From contig VGRU01000174.1 in assembly GCA_016875255.1 (NCBI GenBank), forward strand, positions 1 to 7,868: a stretch of DNA of 7,868 bases. Reading direction: 5' to 3'. Positions within the stretch are counted from its first letter, which is position 1; each line of letters opens with the position of its first letter. Source of the stretch: Deltaproteobacteria bacterium (GTDB lineage Bacteria > Desulfobacterota > BSN033 > UBA1163). Shown here piece by piece: positions 1 through 4,777 of the stretch. The position numbers and the translations under genes are program-made. The notes below the pieces were generated by a model that had not been told where the DNA came from, did no database searches, and saw only the letters and a program-made list of their open reading frames with translations.

Positions 1-96
1 ACGAAGAATTCCTGACCCCAAGAGGCTAGCTTGAGAGAATAAAACGAATTATTCTTTACCCCTCAATTATTCAATACGGCAGGTGGGGTATTAACC
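1..96. other. Left flank of the IS481-like element, no gene seen
   Basis: AT-rich sequence without a convincing reading frame. It contains the decamer CCTGACCCCA (11-20), whose reverse complement recurs at 3922-3931. A weak 7-bp inverted repeat (AGAATAA / TTATTCT, near 35-54) is too short and AT-rich to interpret. Whatever gene lay upstream is outside the window. Confidence 0.5.
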
Positions 97-102
97 CTTA
101 AC
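97..102. repeat. Target site duplication (left copy) of the IS481-like element
   Basis: CTTAAC directly abuts the left terminal inverted repeat, and an identical CTTAAC (1477-1482) directly abuts the right one. This is the pattern of a 6-bp target duplication made on insertion. Confidence 0.85.
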
Positions 103-128
103 TGACAACGTTCAGGACATCGTTCACA
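103..128 (+). repeat. Left terminal inverted repeat of the IS481-like element
   Basis: This 26-bp repeat starts TGACAACGTTCAGGACATCG and is the perfect reverse complement of 1451-1476. The heptamer AACGTTC inside it (107-113) recurs at 129-135 just inside the element, which may be a second transposase contact. Confidence 0.9.
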
Positions 129-136
129 AACGTTCT

Positions 137-168
137 TTGACAATTGAATAGCCACAGCCCGTTATATC
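137..168 (+). promoter_or_regulatory. Candidate transposase promoter in the IS left end
   Basis: A perfect -35 hexamer TTGACA (137-142) is followed by TATATC (163-168) as a possible -10 box, with a rather long 20-bp spacer. A start about 7 nt downstream would fall near 175. That is inside the left arm of the hairpin at 167-205, so transcripts from this promoter would lack most of that arm. Confidence 0.4.
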
Positions 169-205
169 ATGAACACCCAATTTTTACTTAAGGAGGTGTT
201 CATGA
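167..205 (+). promoter_or_regulatory. Hairpin enclosing the transposase start codon
   Basis: An 11-bp perfect inverted repeat pairs TCATGAACACC (167-177) with GGTGTTCATGA (195-205), leaving a 17-nt loop. The right arm contains the whole ATG (202-204) and the last two G of the Shine-Dalgarno AAGGAGG (190-196). In RNA that starts upstream of the element, this stem would hide the start codon. Known insertion sequences such as IS10 and IS50 use comparable hairpins to block translation from readthrough transcripts. That role here is inferred. Confidence 0.65.
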
Positions 206-1371
206 AAAAGAAGATTTTGAAACAACGGGCATCAGCAGTGCAAAGGTATCTCGCCGGAGAAAACCCAGAGAGAATCTGTGCCTCACTGGGTAAAACGACC
301 CGATGGCTGTACAAGTGGGTAGCACGGCACACCCCGGATGATCTCACATGGTTTGAAGATCAATCTCGGCGTCCTCTTTCCAGCCCATACCGCACCCCTG
401 CAGAGATCGAAAAGATCGTGGAGATGGTTCGGCTGAACCTGTACAACAAGGGACGCTTCTGCGGCAATCAGGTCATCCAATGGGAGCTGATCGATATGGA
501 AGTTCAACCGGTTCCCTCCCTCAGTACCATTGGCCGTATCTTACGCCGCCGCCAATTAACCCATCGTCGGACCGGAAGATACATCCCGAAGGGCAAGAAA
601 TATCCCGAACTCCCGGCGCTTTTGCCCAACCAAACCCATCAGGTGGACTTGGTTGGTCCGCGTTATCTTACCGGTCCGATCCGGTTCTACAGCCTGAATG
701 CCATCGATACCGCGATCAACCGGTGCGCAATAGAGCCCATGCCCTCCAAAGCAGCCCAAAGCGTTTTGGACGCTGTTTTTGCGCTCTGGCTGCGTTTGGG
801 CATCCCGGAAAACCTTCAGGTGGACAACGAACTGGCCTTTTACGGAAGCCCAACCCATCCACGAGGCATGGGACCCCTGATTCGTCTCTGCCTGAATTAT
901 GGAGTCCATCTCTGGTTCATTCCGCTTGCTGAGCCATGGCGAAACGGAATCGTCGAGAAGTTCAATGACCATTACCAGCAGAGGTTTCTCGACAAAGTCG
1001 CCATGTCCTCCATGTCGCAGCTTCAGCAAGAATCGCTGGCCTTCGAGCACCGGCATAACAGCACCTATCGCTACAGCAAGATCAAAGGGAAGACGCCTCT
1101 CAAGGCATTGGCTGACATGGAGAAAAAATTGATCTTTCCGAGTAAAAGCCATGCCCCAAAACATCCCTTGGATAAGCCAGAGGAAGGATGCTATCATCTT
1201 GTGAGATTCATCCGAAGCGACTGCCGACTAAATATCTTCGGTGAAATGTTTCCCGCTCCACCGGAAACCCAGTACGAATACGTTGTGGCTATTATCGATG
1301 TCAAAGAACAAAAGCTAAAACTTTTTCTGGATACGATCCAGGTCGAAGAATACAAGTACCCAATGCGGTAA
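202..1371 (+). CDS. IS481-like DDE transposase
   Basis: This transposase of about 389 residues cuts and joins the ends of its own element. Residues 1-60 look like a helix-turn-helix end-binding region (QRYLAGENPERICASLGKTT...LYKWV). An integrase core follows, with likely catalytic acidic residues D149 (HQVDLVG), D208 (LQVDNE) and E252 (WRNGIVEKFN). D208 and E252 are separated by 43 residues rather than the usual 35 or so; the extra length lies in a YGSPTHPRGMGP-like segment. The C-terminus is basic and beta-rich. I chose ATG 202 because AAGGAGG (190-196) sits 5 nt before it. An in-frame ATG at 169 would add 11 residues but has no ribosome site and lies in the hairpin's left arm. The frame is intact from end to end, so the gene appears functional. 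Confidence 0.9.
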   Translation: MKKKILKQRASAVQRYLAGENPERICASLGKTTRWLYKWVARHTPDDLTWFEDQSRRPLSSPYRTPAEIEKIVEMVRLNLYNKGRFCGNQVIQWELIDMEVQPVPSLSTIGRILRRRQLTHRRTGRYIPKGKKYPELPALLPNQTHQVDLVGPRYLTGPIRFYSLNAIDTAINRCAIEPMPSKAAQSVLDAVFALWLRLGIPENLQVDNELAFYGSPTHPRGMGPLIRLCLNYGVHLWFIPLAEPWRNGIVEKFNDHYQQRFLDKVAMSSMSQLQQESLAFEHRHNSTYRYSKIKGKTPLKALADMEKKLIFPSKSHAPKHPLDKPEEGCYHLVRFIRSDCRLNIFGEMFPAPPETQYEYVVAIIDVKEQKLKLFLDTIQVEEYKYPMR

Positions 1372-1425
1372 CGATATGATACAGGTCACGGCATCACATT
1401 AACCAAATAGTTTCAGAGTGCCTAC

Positions 1426-1467
1426 TGAACGATGTCGTGACCATTATTTCTGTGAACGATGTCCTGA
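1426..1467 (+). repeat. Subterminal direct repeats at the IS481-like right end
   Basis: TGAACGATGTCGTGA (1426-1440) and TGAACGATGTCCTGA (1453-1467) match at 14 of 15 positions, 27 bp apart. The second lies within the terminal inverted repeat. The extra copy is probably an accessory transposase-binding site, which would make the two IS ends asymmetric. Confidence 0.6.
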
Positions 1468-1476
1468 ACGTTGTCA
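1451..1476 (-). repeat. Right terminal inverted repeat of the IS481-like element
   Basis: This is the perfect 26-bp reverse complement of 103-128, ending ...CCTGAACGTTGTCA. It marks the right boundary of the element. Confidence 0.9.
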
Positions 1477-1482
1477 CTTAAC
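1477..1482. repeat. Target site duplication (right copy) of the IS481-like element
   Basis: CTTAAC is identical to 97-102 and abuts the right inverted repeat. Confidence 0.85.
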
Positions 1483-1589
1483 ATTTAATGAATTTATTCA
1501 TTCACTGAGTTTATGTGCTACCGGATTTGTTATTCCCTCCGGTTCAATTTGACCGCAAGACATAAATTCATATTGTTGCCTGATAGCTT
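1483..1589. other. Spacer between the two insertion sequences, no gene seen
   Basis: AT-rich host DNA between the elements. It holds a small palindrome AATGAAT-TT-ATTCATT (1487-1502) and a 6-bp inverted repeat ACCGGA...TCCGGT. No open frame of note. Before the two insertions this was probably joined to the sequence now at 3141-3248, upstream of the sigma-like gene. Confidence 0.5.
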
Positions 1590-1594
1590 TATTA
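1590..1594. repeat. Target site duplication (left copy) of the IS1380 element
   Basis: TATTA directly abuts the left inverted repeat. The same TATTA (3141-3145) abuts the right one. Confidence 0.8.
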
Positions 1595-1613
1595 CCTGAA
1601 AAAAGCGTGAAAA
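1595..1613 (+). repeat. Left inverted repeat of the IS1380 element
   Basis: CCTGAAAAAAGCGTGAAAA, perfectly inverted relative to 3122-3140. Confidence 0.88.
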
Positions 1614-1696
1614 GTTACGTTTCAGATTAAAAAACCTTTAAAACACTGGAGATTCTGAGCACTCATGTCTGGAAAAATTTACAAATTGGTGAAAAT

Positions 1697-3004
1697 TTAC
1701 AATGGTTTCATCTCTCTGATCTTCTGGACGATATGATCCAGGGTCTGTTTGGAGATATACTCGCTGGGTAATTTGAGAACGTTTCGGTGTTGCGATTTGA
1801 CCAATCTTGCAGGGAGGACTAAAAATTCTGTCCGAATGGTCTCCAAGGTTGCATTCTGAAATCTTGGAGGCAGGCAGAGTCTCTTGAACCAATTGACGAG
1901 ATTGTAGGCGAACAGCAAGAGATGGAAATAGAACTGATTGGCCTGGAAACTGTTGGTCGGAATCTTGGCCAAAGCATAACTTTCTTTGAGCTCCCTGATA
2001 GTGACTTCGATGGCTGCCCTGGGTCGATAAAAATACCAAATCTCTTCGGCTCTGAGAGGGAGATTGGTGACAAAGACCTGATAGCTGTAACGCTTCAAAT
2101 TGAAAAGCGTCAGTTGTTCGGAGTCTTTCTCGGGGAGGGGGCGGCGGATGACTACAAAACGATGGGGTTCCTTCCACCGGAAAGGTTTGTAGAAAAACTC
2201 GGCTGCTCCCCAGTTTTTCTTGAACCGGTGATAACGAAGATTCCCTATTTTGTTTTTGATCGGGTTTGTCATCTTGGCTACGATGGCATAGCCAATGCCA
2301 TCTTGGTCCAGGGGCTCGATAAATTTGTGATCGAAAAAACCGGAATCGGCTCGTACTCGAATCCGATAGATACCAGGAGGAACCTTTCGGAGACATTCTT
2401 TGAAGAATTCTGGTGCACCCGAGGAGGTATAAACGTTTCCAGGTCTTAACAGATCATGCCAAAAGTCTCTGGAATGATATTCGAAACACAGCAGCGGATG
2501 GTAAGAACGAGCCCCTCTTTTGTGAGGATTGTAGCCGACTTCGGCACCCTCGATGAGTTTGCCGAAAAGAGTGAGAACGGAGGAATCCAAATCGAACAGA
2601 AGGCTGGTACGGGGCTTGGGTAGATAGAACATCTTCAGCCTTAACTGGTCGTGAACTTTGCTGATATCTTGAACGACATGGGGATTGACTCGTTTGAGAA
2701 ATCGCCTTAAACTGCTGGCATAGGGAAACTTTTTTAGCCCAATAATTTGTTGAAACGCACCATTGCCCTGAAGGATTTTCGTTTTGTTTAGACGGTGGAT
2801 TCCAGCAATCAAAGCATAAAGGATGGCCAGGACCAGCTCGACGGGATGATAATAACTGGACCGCTGAGGGAAAGGAACCTGTTTTTGCAAATACCATTTT
2901 AATCTCAGTTTTTTGCAAAACTGATGAATAAGGAAGATGCCCCCAAAGTGAGTCAGATTGCGCTCTCCAAGGGAGATATGTAAAATTCTCAGACCTTTTG
3001 GCAT
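1697..3004 (-). CDS. IS1380-family DDE transposase
   Basis: This transposase of about 435 residues has an RNase H-like DDE domain. Numbered from the chosen ATG (3004), the likely catalytic residues are D140 in LLFDLDSSVLTLFG, D220 in RVRADSGFF and E333 in YRPRAAIEVTIRELK. The segment EGAEVGYNPHKRGARSYHPL between them is a hallmark of IS1380 transposases. The length is typical of the family and the frame is intact. The frame also opens at a TTG (3013), but the AGGGAA-like ribosome site lies only about 2 nt from that TTG and about 11 nt from the ATG at 3004, so the ATG is preferred. A TTTAAA-17-TATAAT promoter lies upstream on the same strand. The gene opposes the sigma-like gene and shares no function with its neighbours. 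Confidence 0.9.
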   Translation of the reverse strand: MPKGLRILHISLGERNLTHFGGIFLIHQFCKKLRLKWYLQKQVPFPQRSSYYHPVELVLAILYALIAGIHRLNKTKILQGNGAFQQIIGLKKFPYASSLRRFLKRVNPHVVQDISKVHDQLRLKMFYLPKPRTSLLFDLDSSVLTLFGKLIEGAEVGYNPHKRGARSYHPLLCFEYHSRDFWHDLLRPGNVYTSSGAPEFFKECLRKVPPGIYRIRVRADSGFFDHKFIEPLDQDGIGYAIVAKMTNPIKNKIGNLRYHRFKKNWGAAEFFYKPFRWKEPHRFVVIRRPLPEKDSEQLTLFNLKRYSYQVFVTNLPLRAEEIWYFYRPRAAIEVTIRELKESYALAKIPTNSFQANQFYFHLLLFAYNLVNWFKRLCLPPRFQNATLETIRTEFLVLPARLVKSQHRNVLKLPSEYISKQTLDHIVQKIREMKPL

Positions 3005-3056
3005 CGGGCACAATGTTCCCTTTTAGGGAAGGTTCTGCCGGAGAAGTTTTATCAAG

Positions 3057-3085
3057 ATTATATAGTGTTTTCATTAGCATTTAAA
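3057..3085 (-). promoter_or_regulatory. Promoter of the IS1380 transposase
   Basis: On the - strand, TTTAAA (3080-3085) and a perfect TATAAT (3057-3062) are separated by exactly 17 bp. Transcription would start near 3050, about 45 nt before the transposase ATG. The leader then contains a small inverted repeat (TTCCC/GGGAA, 3016-3030) that overlaps the ribosome site. Confidence 0.6.
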
Positions 3086-3121
3086 GGCTAATTTGTGTCT
3101 TTGGCTATAAAGAAAATACCG

Positions 3122-3140
3122 TTTTCACGCTTTTTTCAGG
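3122..3140 (-). repeat. Right inverted repeat of the IS1380 element
   Basis: Reverse complement of 1595-1613, 19 of 19 bases identical. Confidence 0.88.
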
Positions 3141-3145
3141 TATTA
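3141..3145. repeat. Target site duplication (right copy) of the IS1380 element
   Basis: TATTA is identical to 1590-1594 and abuts the right inverted repeat. Confidence 0.8.
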
Positions 3146-3175
3146 GTATCATTAGGGACGGTTGTCAAATTTTAG

Positions 3176-3203
3176 TTAACAAATACTTCTGGACTGCTAT
3201 GTT
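3176..3203 (+). promoter_or_regulatory. Candidate promoter of the sigma-like gene
   Basis: TTAACA (3176-3181, 5 of 6 bases of the -35 consensus) and TATGTT (3198-3203, 4 of 6 of the -10 consensus) are 16 bp apart, about 45 nt before the ATG at 3249. It lies outside the IS1380 element, so it would belong to the host sequence. Confidence 0.35.
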
Positions 3204-3248
3204 AATTTTTCTTTCCACCTCTCAGGTTGATTCGGAAAGGGAACTGGT

Positions 3249-3917
3249 ATGAATTTGAATGAGGCCGAAATCAATAATTACCTGGCCCCTTTTTTGGGAC
3301 GGTACGAAGATAGTTTTCAAGAGGCCTGGGTAAAGATCCTTGAATCCAAGCCCCAGACACTAGAAGAGGTAACGCCCATTATTAAAAAGATTAGAAGCAA
3401 GGAGATAAACCAATACTTAAACAGAAAATACAGAGAGGAGAGCTTGTACAAACCTATTGGAAAGGGTAGGGACGAAAAATTCACCTTTGAATCAATACTG
3501 GAAAGCCCTGGAAAAGAGGACATTGAAGATGAAGACAATGGGCATGATGGTCTTTATAAAAAAATAGTAGATTTTCTGATAGGTGAGTACTTCAATAAAA
3601 AGAATGAAAATATTGAGCTAAGAAGAAGAGATATCGAACTCAAAGCAGAAAGACTCAGGTTGCGAGGAGAATGGCTTAGATTTAAGAAGGATCGGTTTGA
3701 ATCCTGGAAAAAGCTCATGGAAGATAGAGGAAAGCAGAAAGAGAATCAGTTTAAGTTCGAAGTCCAACTCCGACGGGAGAAGCTCAAACTTAAAAAGGAA
3801 CAGTTTTACCTTCAGGAGAAAAGACGGCTAGAGAGAGAAGAAAAGTACAAGAGATTTCTCCAGCGGAGAGAAAATAAATGCAAGATCAATTCACCAAGAT
3901 CGAGCTCGCATTCGTAG
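3249..3917 (+). CDS. Sigma-70-region-2-like protein with a charged C-terminal coiled coil
   Basis: This 222-residue protein is not recognised as a named family. Residues 20-60 (YEDSFQEAWVKILE ... IRSKEINQYLNRKYRE) resemble sigma-70 region 2, where a D-x-x-QEA-x-x-x-L helix contacts the RNA polymerase core. Residues 61-92 (EESLYKPIGKGRDEKFTFES) resemble the SL-x-x-PIG-x-x-x-D linker that follows region 2/3 in many sigma factors. The expected region 4 helix-turn-helix is absent. Instead, residues 104-205 form a long Lys/Arg/Glu-rich helix with coiled-coil repeats (ELRRRDIELKAERLRLRGEW ... LRREKLKLKKEQF). The ATG has GGAAAGG about 8 nt upstream. Its A-rich codon use differs from the operon to the right, hinting at separate acquisition. 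It may bind polymerase or DNA as a regulator. An ordinary DNA-binding or coiled-coil protein cannot be excluded. Confidence 0.6.
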   Translation: MNLNEAEINNYLAPFLGRYEDSFQEAWVKILESKPQTLEEVTPIIKKIRSKEINQYLNRKYREESLYKPIGKGRDEKFTFESILESPGKEDIEDEDNGHDGLYKKIVDFLIGEYFNKKNENIELRRRDIELKAERLRLRGEWLRFKKDRFESWKKLMEDRGKQKENQFKFEVQLRREKLKLKKEQFYLQEKRRLEREEKYKRFLQRRENKCKINSPRSSSHS

Positions 3918-3957
3918 GATCTGGGGTCAGGCAGCGGTAATTCGGTTATATAATTTT

Positions 3958-4077
3958 ATGGCTCGAAAAGATGAGTCGGTACTGAATCTGCTTGTTGAAT
4001 GTTCATGGTGGGTAAGTTTGGAGGAAAAGAAAACGGGCGAACTATTAAAAAGCTCAAAGAAAGACCTTAACGTTTGA
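3958..4077 (+). pseudogene. Short ORF, possible truncated start of a membrane or restriction-type protein
   Basis: A 39-codon frame starts MARKDESVLNLLVECSWWVS and ends in a TGA inside the left arm of the hairpin at 4072-4096. The opening (MARK...S-x-L-x-x-L-x-x-x-x-WWVS) reminds me of the N-terminus of Mrr-like restriction endonucleases, where a WWV motif begins a membrane helix. Here it runs straight into charged residues (LEEKKTGELLKSSKKD). No good Shine-Dalgarno site precedes it. It is either a decayed remnant or a chance frame, and the resemblance is from memory and weak. Confidence 0.2.
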
Positions 4078-4096
4078 CTCAATTTTTGAGTCAAAC
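4072..4096. repeat. Hairpin 1 of a sister pair
   Basis: GTTTGACTCAA (4072-4082) and TTGAGTCAAAC (4086-4096) form a perfect 11-bp stem with a TTT loop. There is no T-run after it on either strand, so it is not a standard intrinsic terminator. It could be an operator-like dyad or an RNA hairpin. Confidence 0.7.
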
Positions 4097-4138
4097 ACTG
4101 ATATTCTAATCCAGACTATTCCTTTCTTTTTGACCCAT

Positions 4139-4159
4139 TTGACTGAATTTTTCAGTCAA
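4139..4159. repeat. Hairpin 2 of a sister pair
   Basis: TTGACTGAA (4139-4147) and TTCAGTCAA (4151-4159) form a perfect 9-bp stem with a TTT loop. It matches the core of hairpin 1 except for one C-G pair swapped to G-C in both arms. Its centre lies 65 bp from that of hairpin 1. No T-run follows. Confidence 0.7.
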
Positions 4160-4183
4160 CTTATTAGGCATTCCTTTTCCCCC

Positions 4184-4223
4184 AACTTCTCCTATAAATG
4201 CGATCGCATTTATAGGAGAAGTT
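4184..4223. repeat. Perfect 40-bp loopless palindrome
   Basis: Twenty bases (AACTTCTCCTATAAATGCGA, 4184-4203) are followed immediately by their exact reverse complement (4204-4223), centred on GCGATCGC. No spacer or mismatch interrupts it, and pairing stops at 4183/4224. It could extrude as a cruciform, bind a dimeric protein or form a 20-bp RNA stem. No T-run follows on the + strand, so a terminator is less likely. Confidence 0.85.
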
Positions 4224-4333
4224 TGAAAGCGCAGTGGCATACACAAATATCATAAAGAAAAAGGACATAGGTTCTAAAACAATTTGGGAATTGGGGGAGG
4301 GGTTACAAATCGATGGCAGGTCCAAAGAATGGG

Positions 4334-4362
4334 TTGAGAAATAACGGATAGTAAGGTATCCT
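4334..4362 (+). promoter_or_regulatory. Candidate promoter of the antitoxin gene
   Basis: TTGAGA (4334-4339) and TATCCT (4357-4362) are 17 bp apart and end 22 nt before the antitoxin ATG. A small inverted repeat GGATA/TATCC overlaps the -10 box and could be an autoregulatory operator, as is usual for AbrB-type antitoxins. The match to consensus is only moderate. Confidence 0.3.
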
Positions 4363-4384
4363 CACAAAAAGGAAGTAAGGAATA

Positions 4385-4624
4385 ATGCTTGCCAAGATGA
4401 CACCCAAGAGCCAAATCACCTTGCCAAAGGAGATTGTGAAGGCCTTCCCGGATGCCGAGTATTTTGATGTCAGCGTAAGGGATAATACGATCCGTTTAAT
4501 GCCGGTGAAGATAACCCCTGCTCAATCATCCCTTGATAGTGTAAGAGAAAAAATCAAGAAGGTCGGCCTGACTGAAAAAGAGGTGGATGAGGCAATCCAG
4601 TGGGCAAGAAGCCGAAAAAGATAG
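4385..4624 (+). CDS. AbrB/MazE/SpoVT-type antitoxin (partner of a PIN toxin)
   Basis: This 79-residue protein begins with a SpoVT-AbrB swapped-hairpin DNA-binding domain (residues 1-43, MLAKMTPKSQITLPKEI ... FDVSVRDNTIRLMPVK). A helical tail (about 48-79, SLDSVREKIKKVGLTEKEVDEAI) is of the kind that wraps the toxin. Proteins of this layout are usually the first gene of a PIN-domain toxin-antitoxin pair; they neutralise the toxin and repress their own promoter. The ATG has TAAGGA/GGAAG-type ribosome sites within about 3-9 nt. The stop TAG is followed 1 nt later by an ATG and PIN-like coding scraps (4626-4675), so the toxin gene appears lost. The protein may now be an orphan antitoxin or local regulator. 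The family call is strong; the partner is inferred. Confidence 0.8.
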   Translation: MLAKMTPKSQITLPKEIVKAFPDAEYFDVSVRDNTIRLMPVKITPAQSSLDSVREKIKKVGLTEKEVDEAIQWARSRKR

Positions 4625-4625
4625 T

Positions 4626-4675
4626 ATGAGTGGTGCGGGATACAAACATCTGATATCCGATTAGCTTCCTTTCTC
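4626..4675 (+). pseudogene. Frameshifted remnant of a PIN-domain toxin start
   Basis: Immediately after the antitoxin stop lies ATGA, then GTG GTG CGG GAT ACA AAC AT, which reads V-V-R-D-T-N-I/L. After a one-base shift, CTG ATA TCC reads L-I-S, and after another shift TTA GCT TCC TTT CTC reads L-A-S-F-L. Put together this is the opening of a PIN_3-type ribonuclease toxin (VVxDTN-x-LISAL), including the first catalytic Asp. At least three small deletions break it and the rest of the gene is missing, so no active toxin can be made. The call depends on reassembling short pieces by eye. Confidence 0.5.
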
Positions 4676-4715
4676 TCCTAATCATTATTCTCTTAGAACC
4701 TTAAAAAACCTACCC

Positions 4716-4745
4716 TTGATGTTGCCGAGTGATAAAAGGTAAAAT
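4716..4745 (+). promoter_or_regulatory. Candidate promoter of the patatin operon
   Basis: TTGATG (4716-4721, 4 of 6) and TAAAAT (4740-4745, 5 of 6) are separated by 18 bp. Transcription would start near 4752, leaving a leader of about 25 nt that includes the ribosome site GGAGG (4762-4766). Confidence 0.45.
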
Positions 4746-4777
4746 AGTTTTGGCGGACGTTGGAGGAAACTGCTGTC

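Larger units (their letters stand above)
103..1476 (+). mobile_element. Complete IS481-like insertion sequence (1374 bp)
   Basis: The element is bounded by perfect 26-bp inverted repeats beginning TGACAACGTTC and flanked by 6-bp direct repeats CTTAAC. It carries one transposase gene (202-1371) on the + strand. Length, single gene and TG...CA ends fit the IS481 group. The intact frame, identical ends and identical target duplication suggest a fairly recent and possibly still active insertion. The family call rests on the transposase sequence. The exact IS name cannot be given without a database. Confidence 0.9.
1595..3140 (-). mobile_element. Complete IS1380-family insertion sequence (1546 bp)
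   Basis: The element is bounded by perfect 19-bp inverted repeats (CCTGAAAAAAGCGTGAAAA at 1595-1613, reverse complement at 3122-3140) and flanked by 5-bp TATTA duplications. It contains one transposase gene on the - strand (1697-3004) with its own good promoter. CC-starting ends, size and short duplication fit the IS1380 family. The intact gene and identical duplications indicate a recent insertion. It lies about 108 bp upstream of the sigma-like gene, so it may influence or separate that gene's original control region. Confidence 0.9.
3918..4384. other. 467-bp gap with hairpins and a palindrome, no firm gene
   Basis: The gap holds TGGGGTCAGG (3922-3931), a possible 39-codon ORF (3958-4077), two sister hairpins (4072-4096 and 4139-4159), a perfect 40-bp palindrome (4184-4223) and a possible promoter for the antitoxin gene (4334-4362). 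A 12-codon ATG frame near 4313 follows a G-rich run but is too short to call. No tRNA or other known RNA was recognised. Confidence 0.6.

Noticed and set aside
556..1197. A 213-codon open frame antisense to the IS481-like transposase
   Set aside because: Fully overlaps the strongly supported transposase; no ribosome site or family features.
1638..2396. A 252-codon open frame on the - strand inside the IS1380 element
   Set aside because: Out-of-frame shadow of the transposase, low-complexity Ser/Gln/Arg composition, no recognisable motif.
1922..2449. A 175-codon + strand frame antisense to the IS1380 transposase
   Set aside because: Mirror of the transposase coding frame; nothing recognisable in the product.
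2454..3080. A 208-codon open frame on the - strand upstream of and overlapping the IS1380 transposase
   Set aside because: Its start lies within the -35 box of the transposase promoter, its translation is Ser/Pro/Arg-rich without family features, and it overlaps the clear transposase frame. IS1380 elements carry one gene.
4072..4159. Hairpins 1 and 2 as intrinsic terminators
   Set aside because: The stems are strong but AT-rich, and no T-run follows them on either strand.
4200..4207. GCGATCGC as a cyanobacterial HIP1 site
   Set aside because: There is only one copy, it is forced by the palindrome centre, and nothing else in the window points to a cyanobacterium.
4313..4351. A 12-codon frame starting MAGPKNGLRNNG after a G-rich run
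   Set aside because: Too short, G-run too far from the ATG for a good ribosome site, no similarity recognised.
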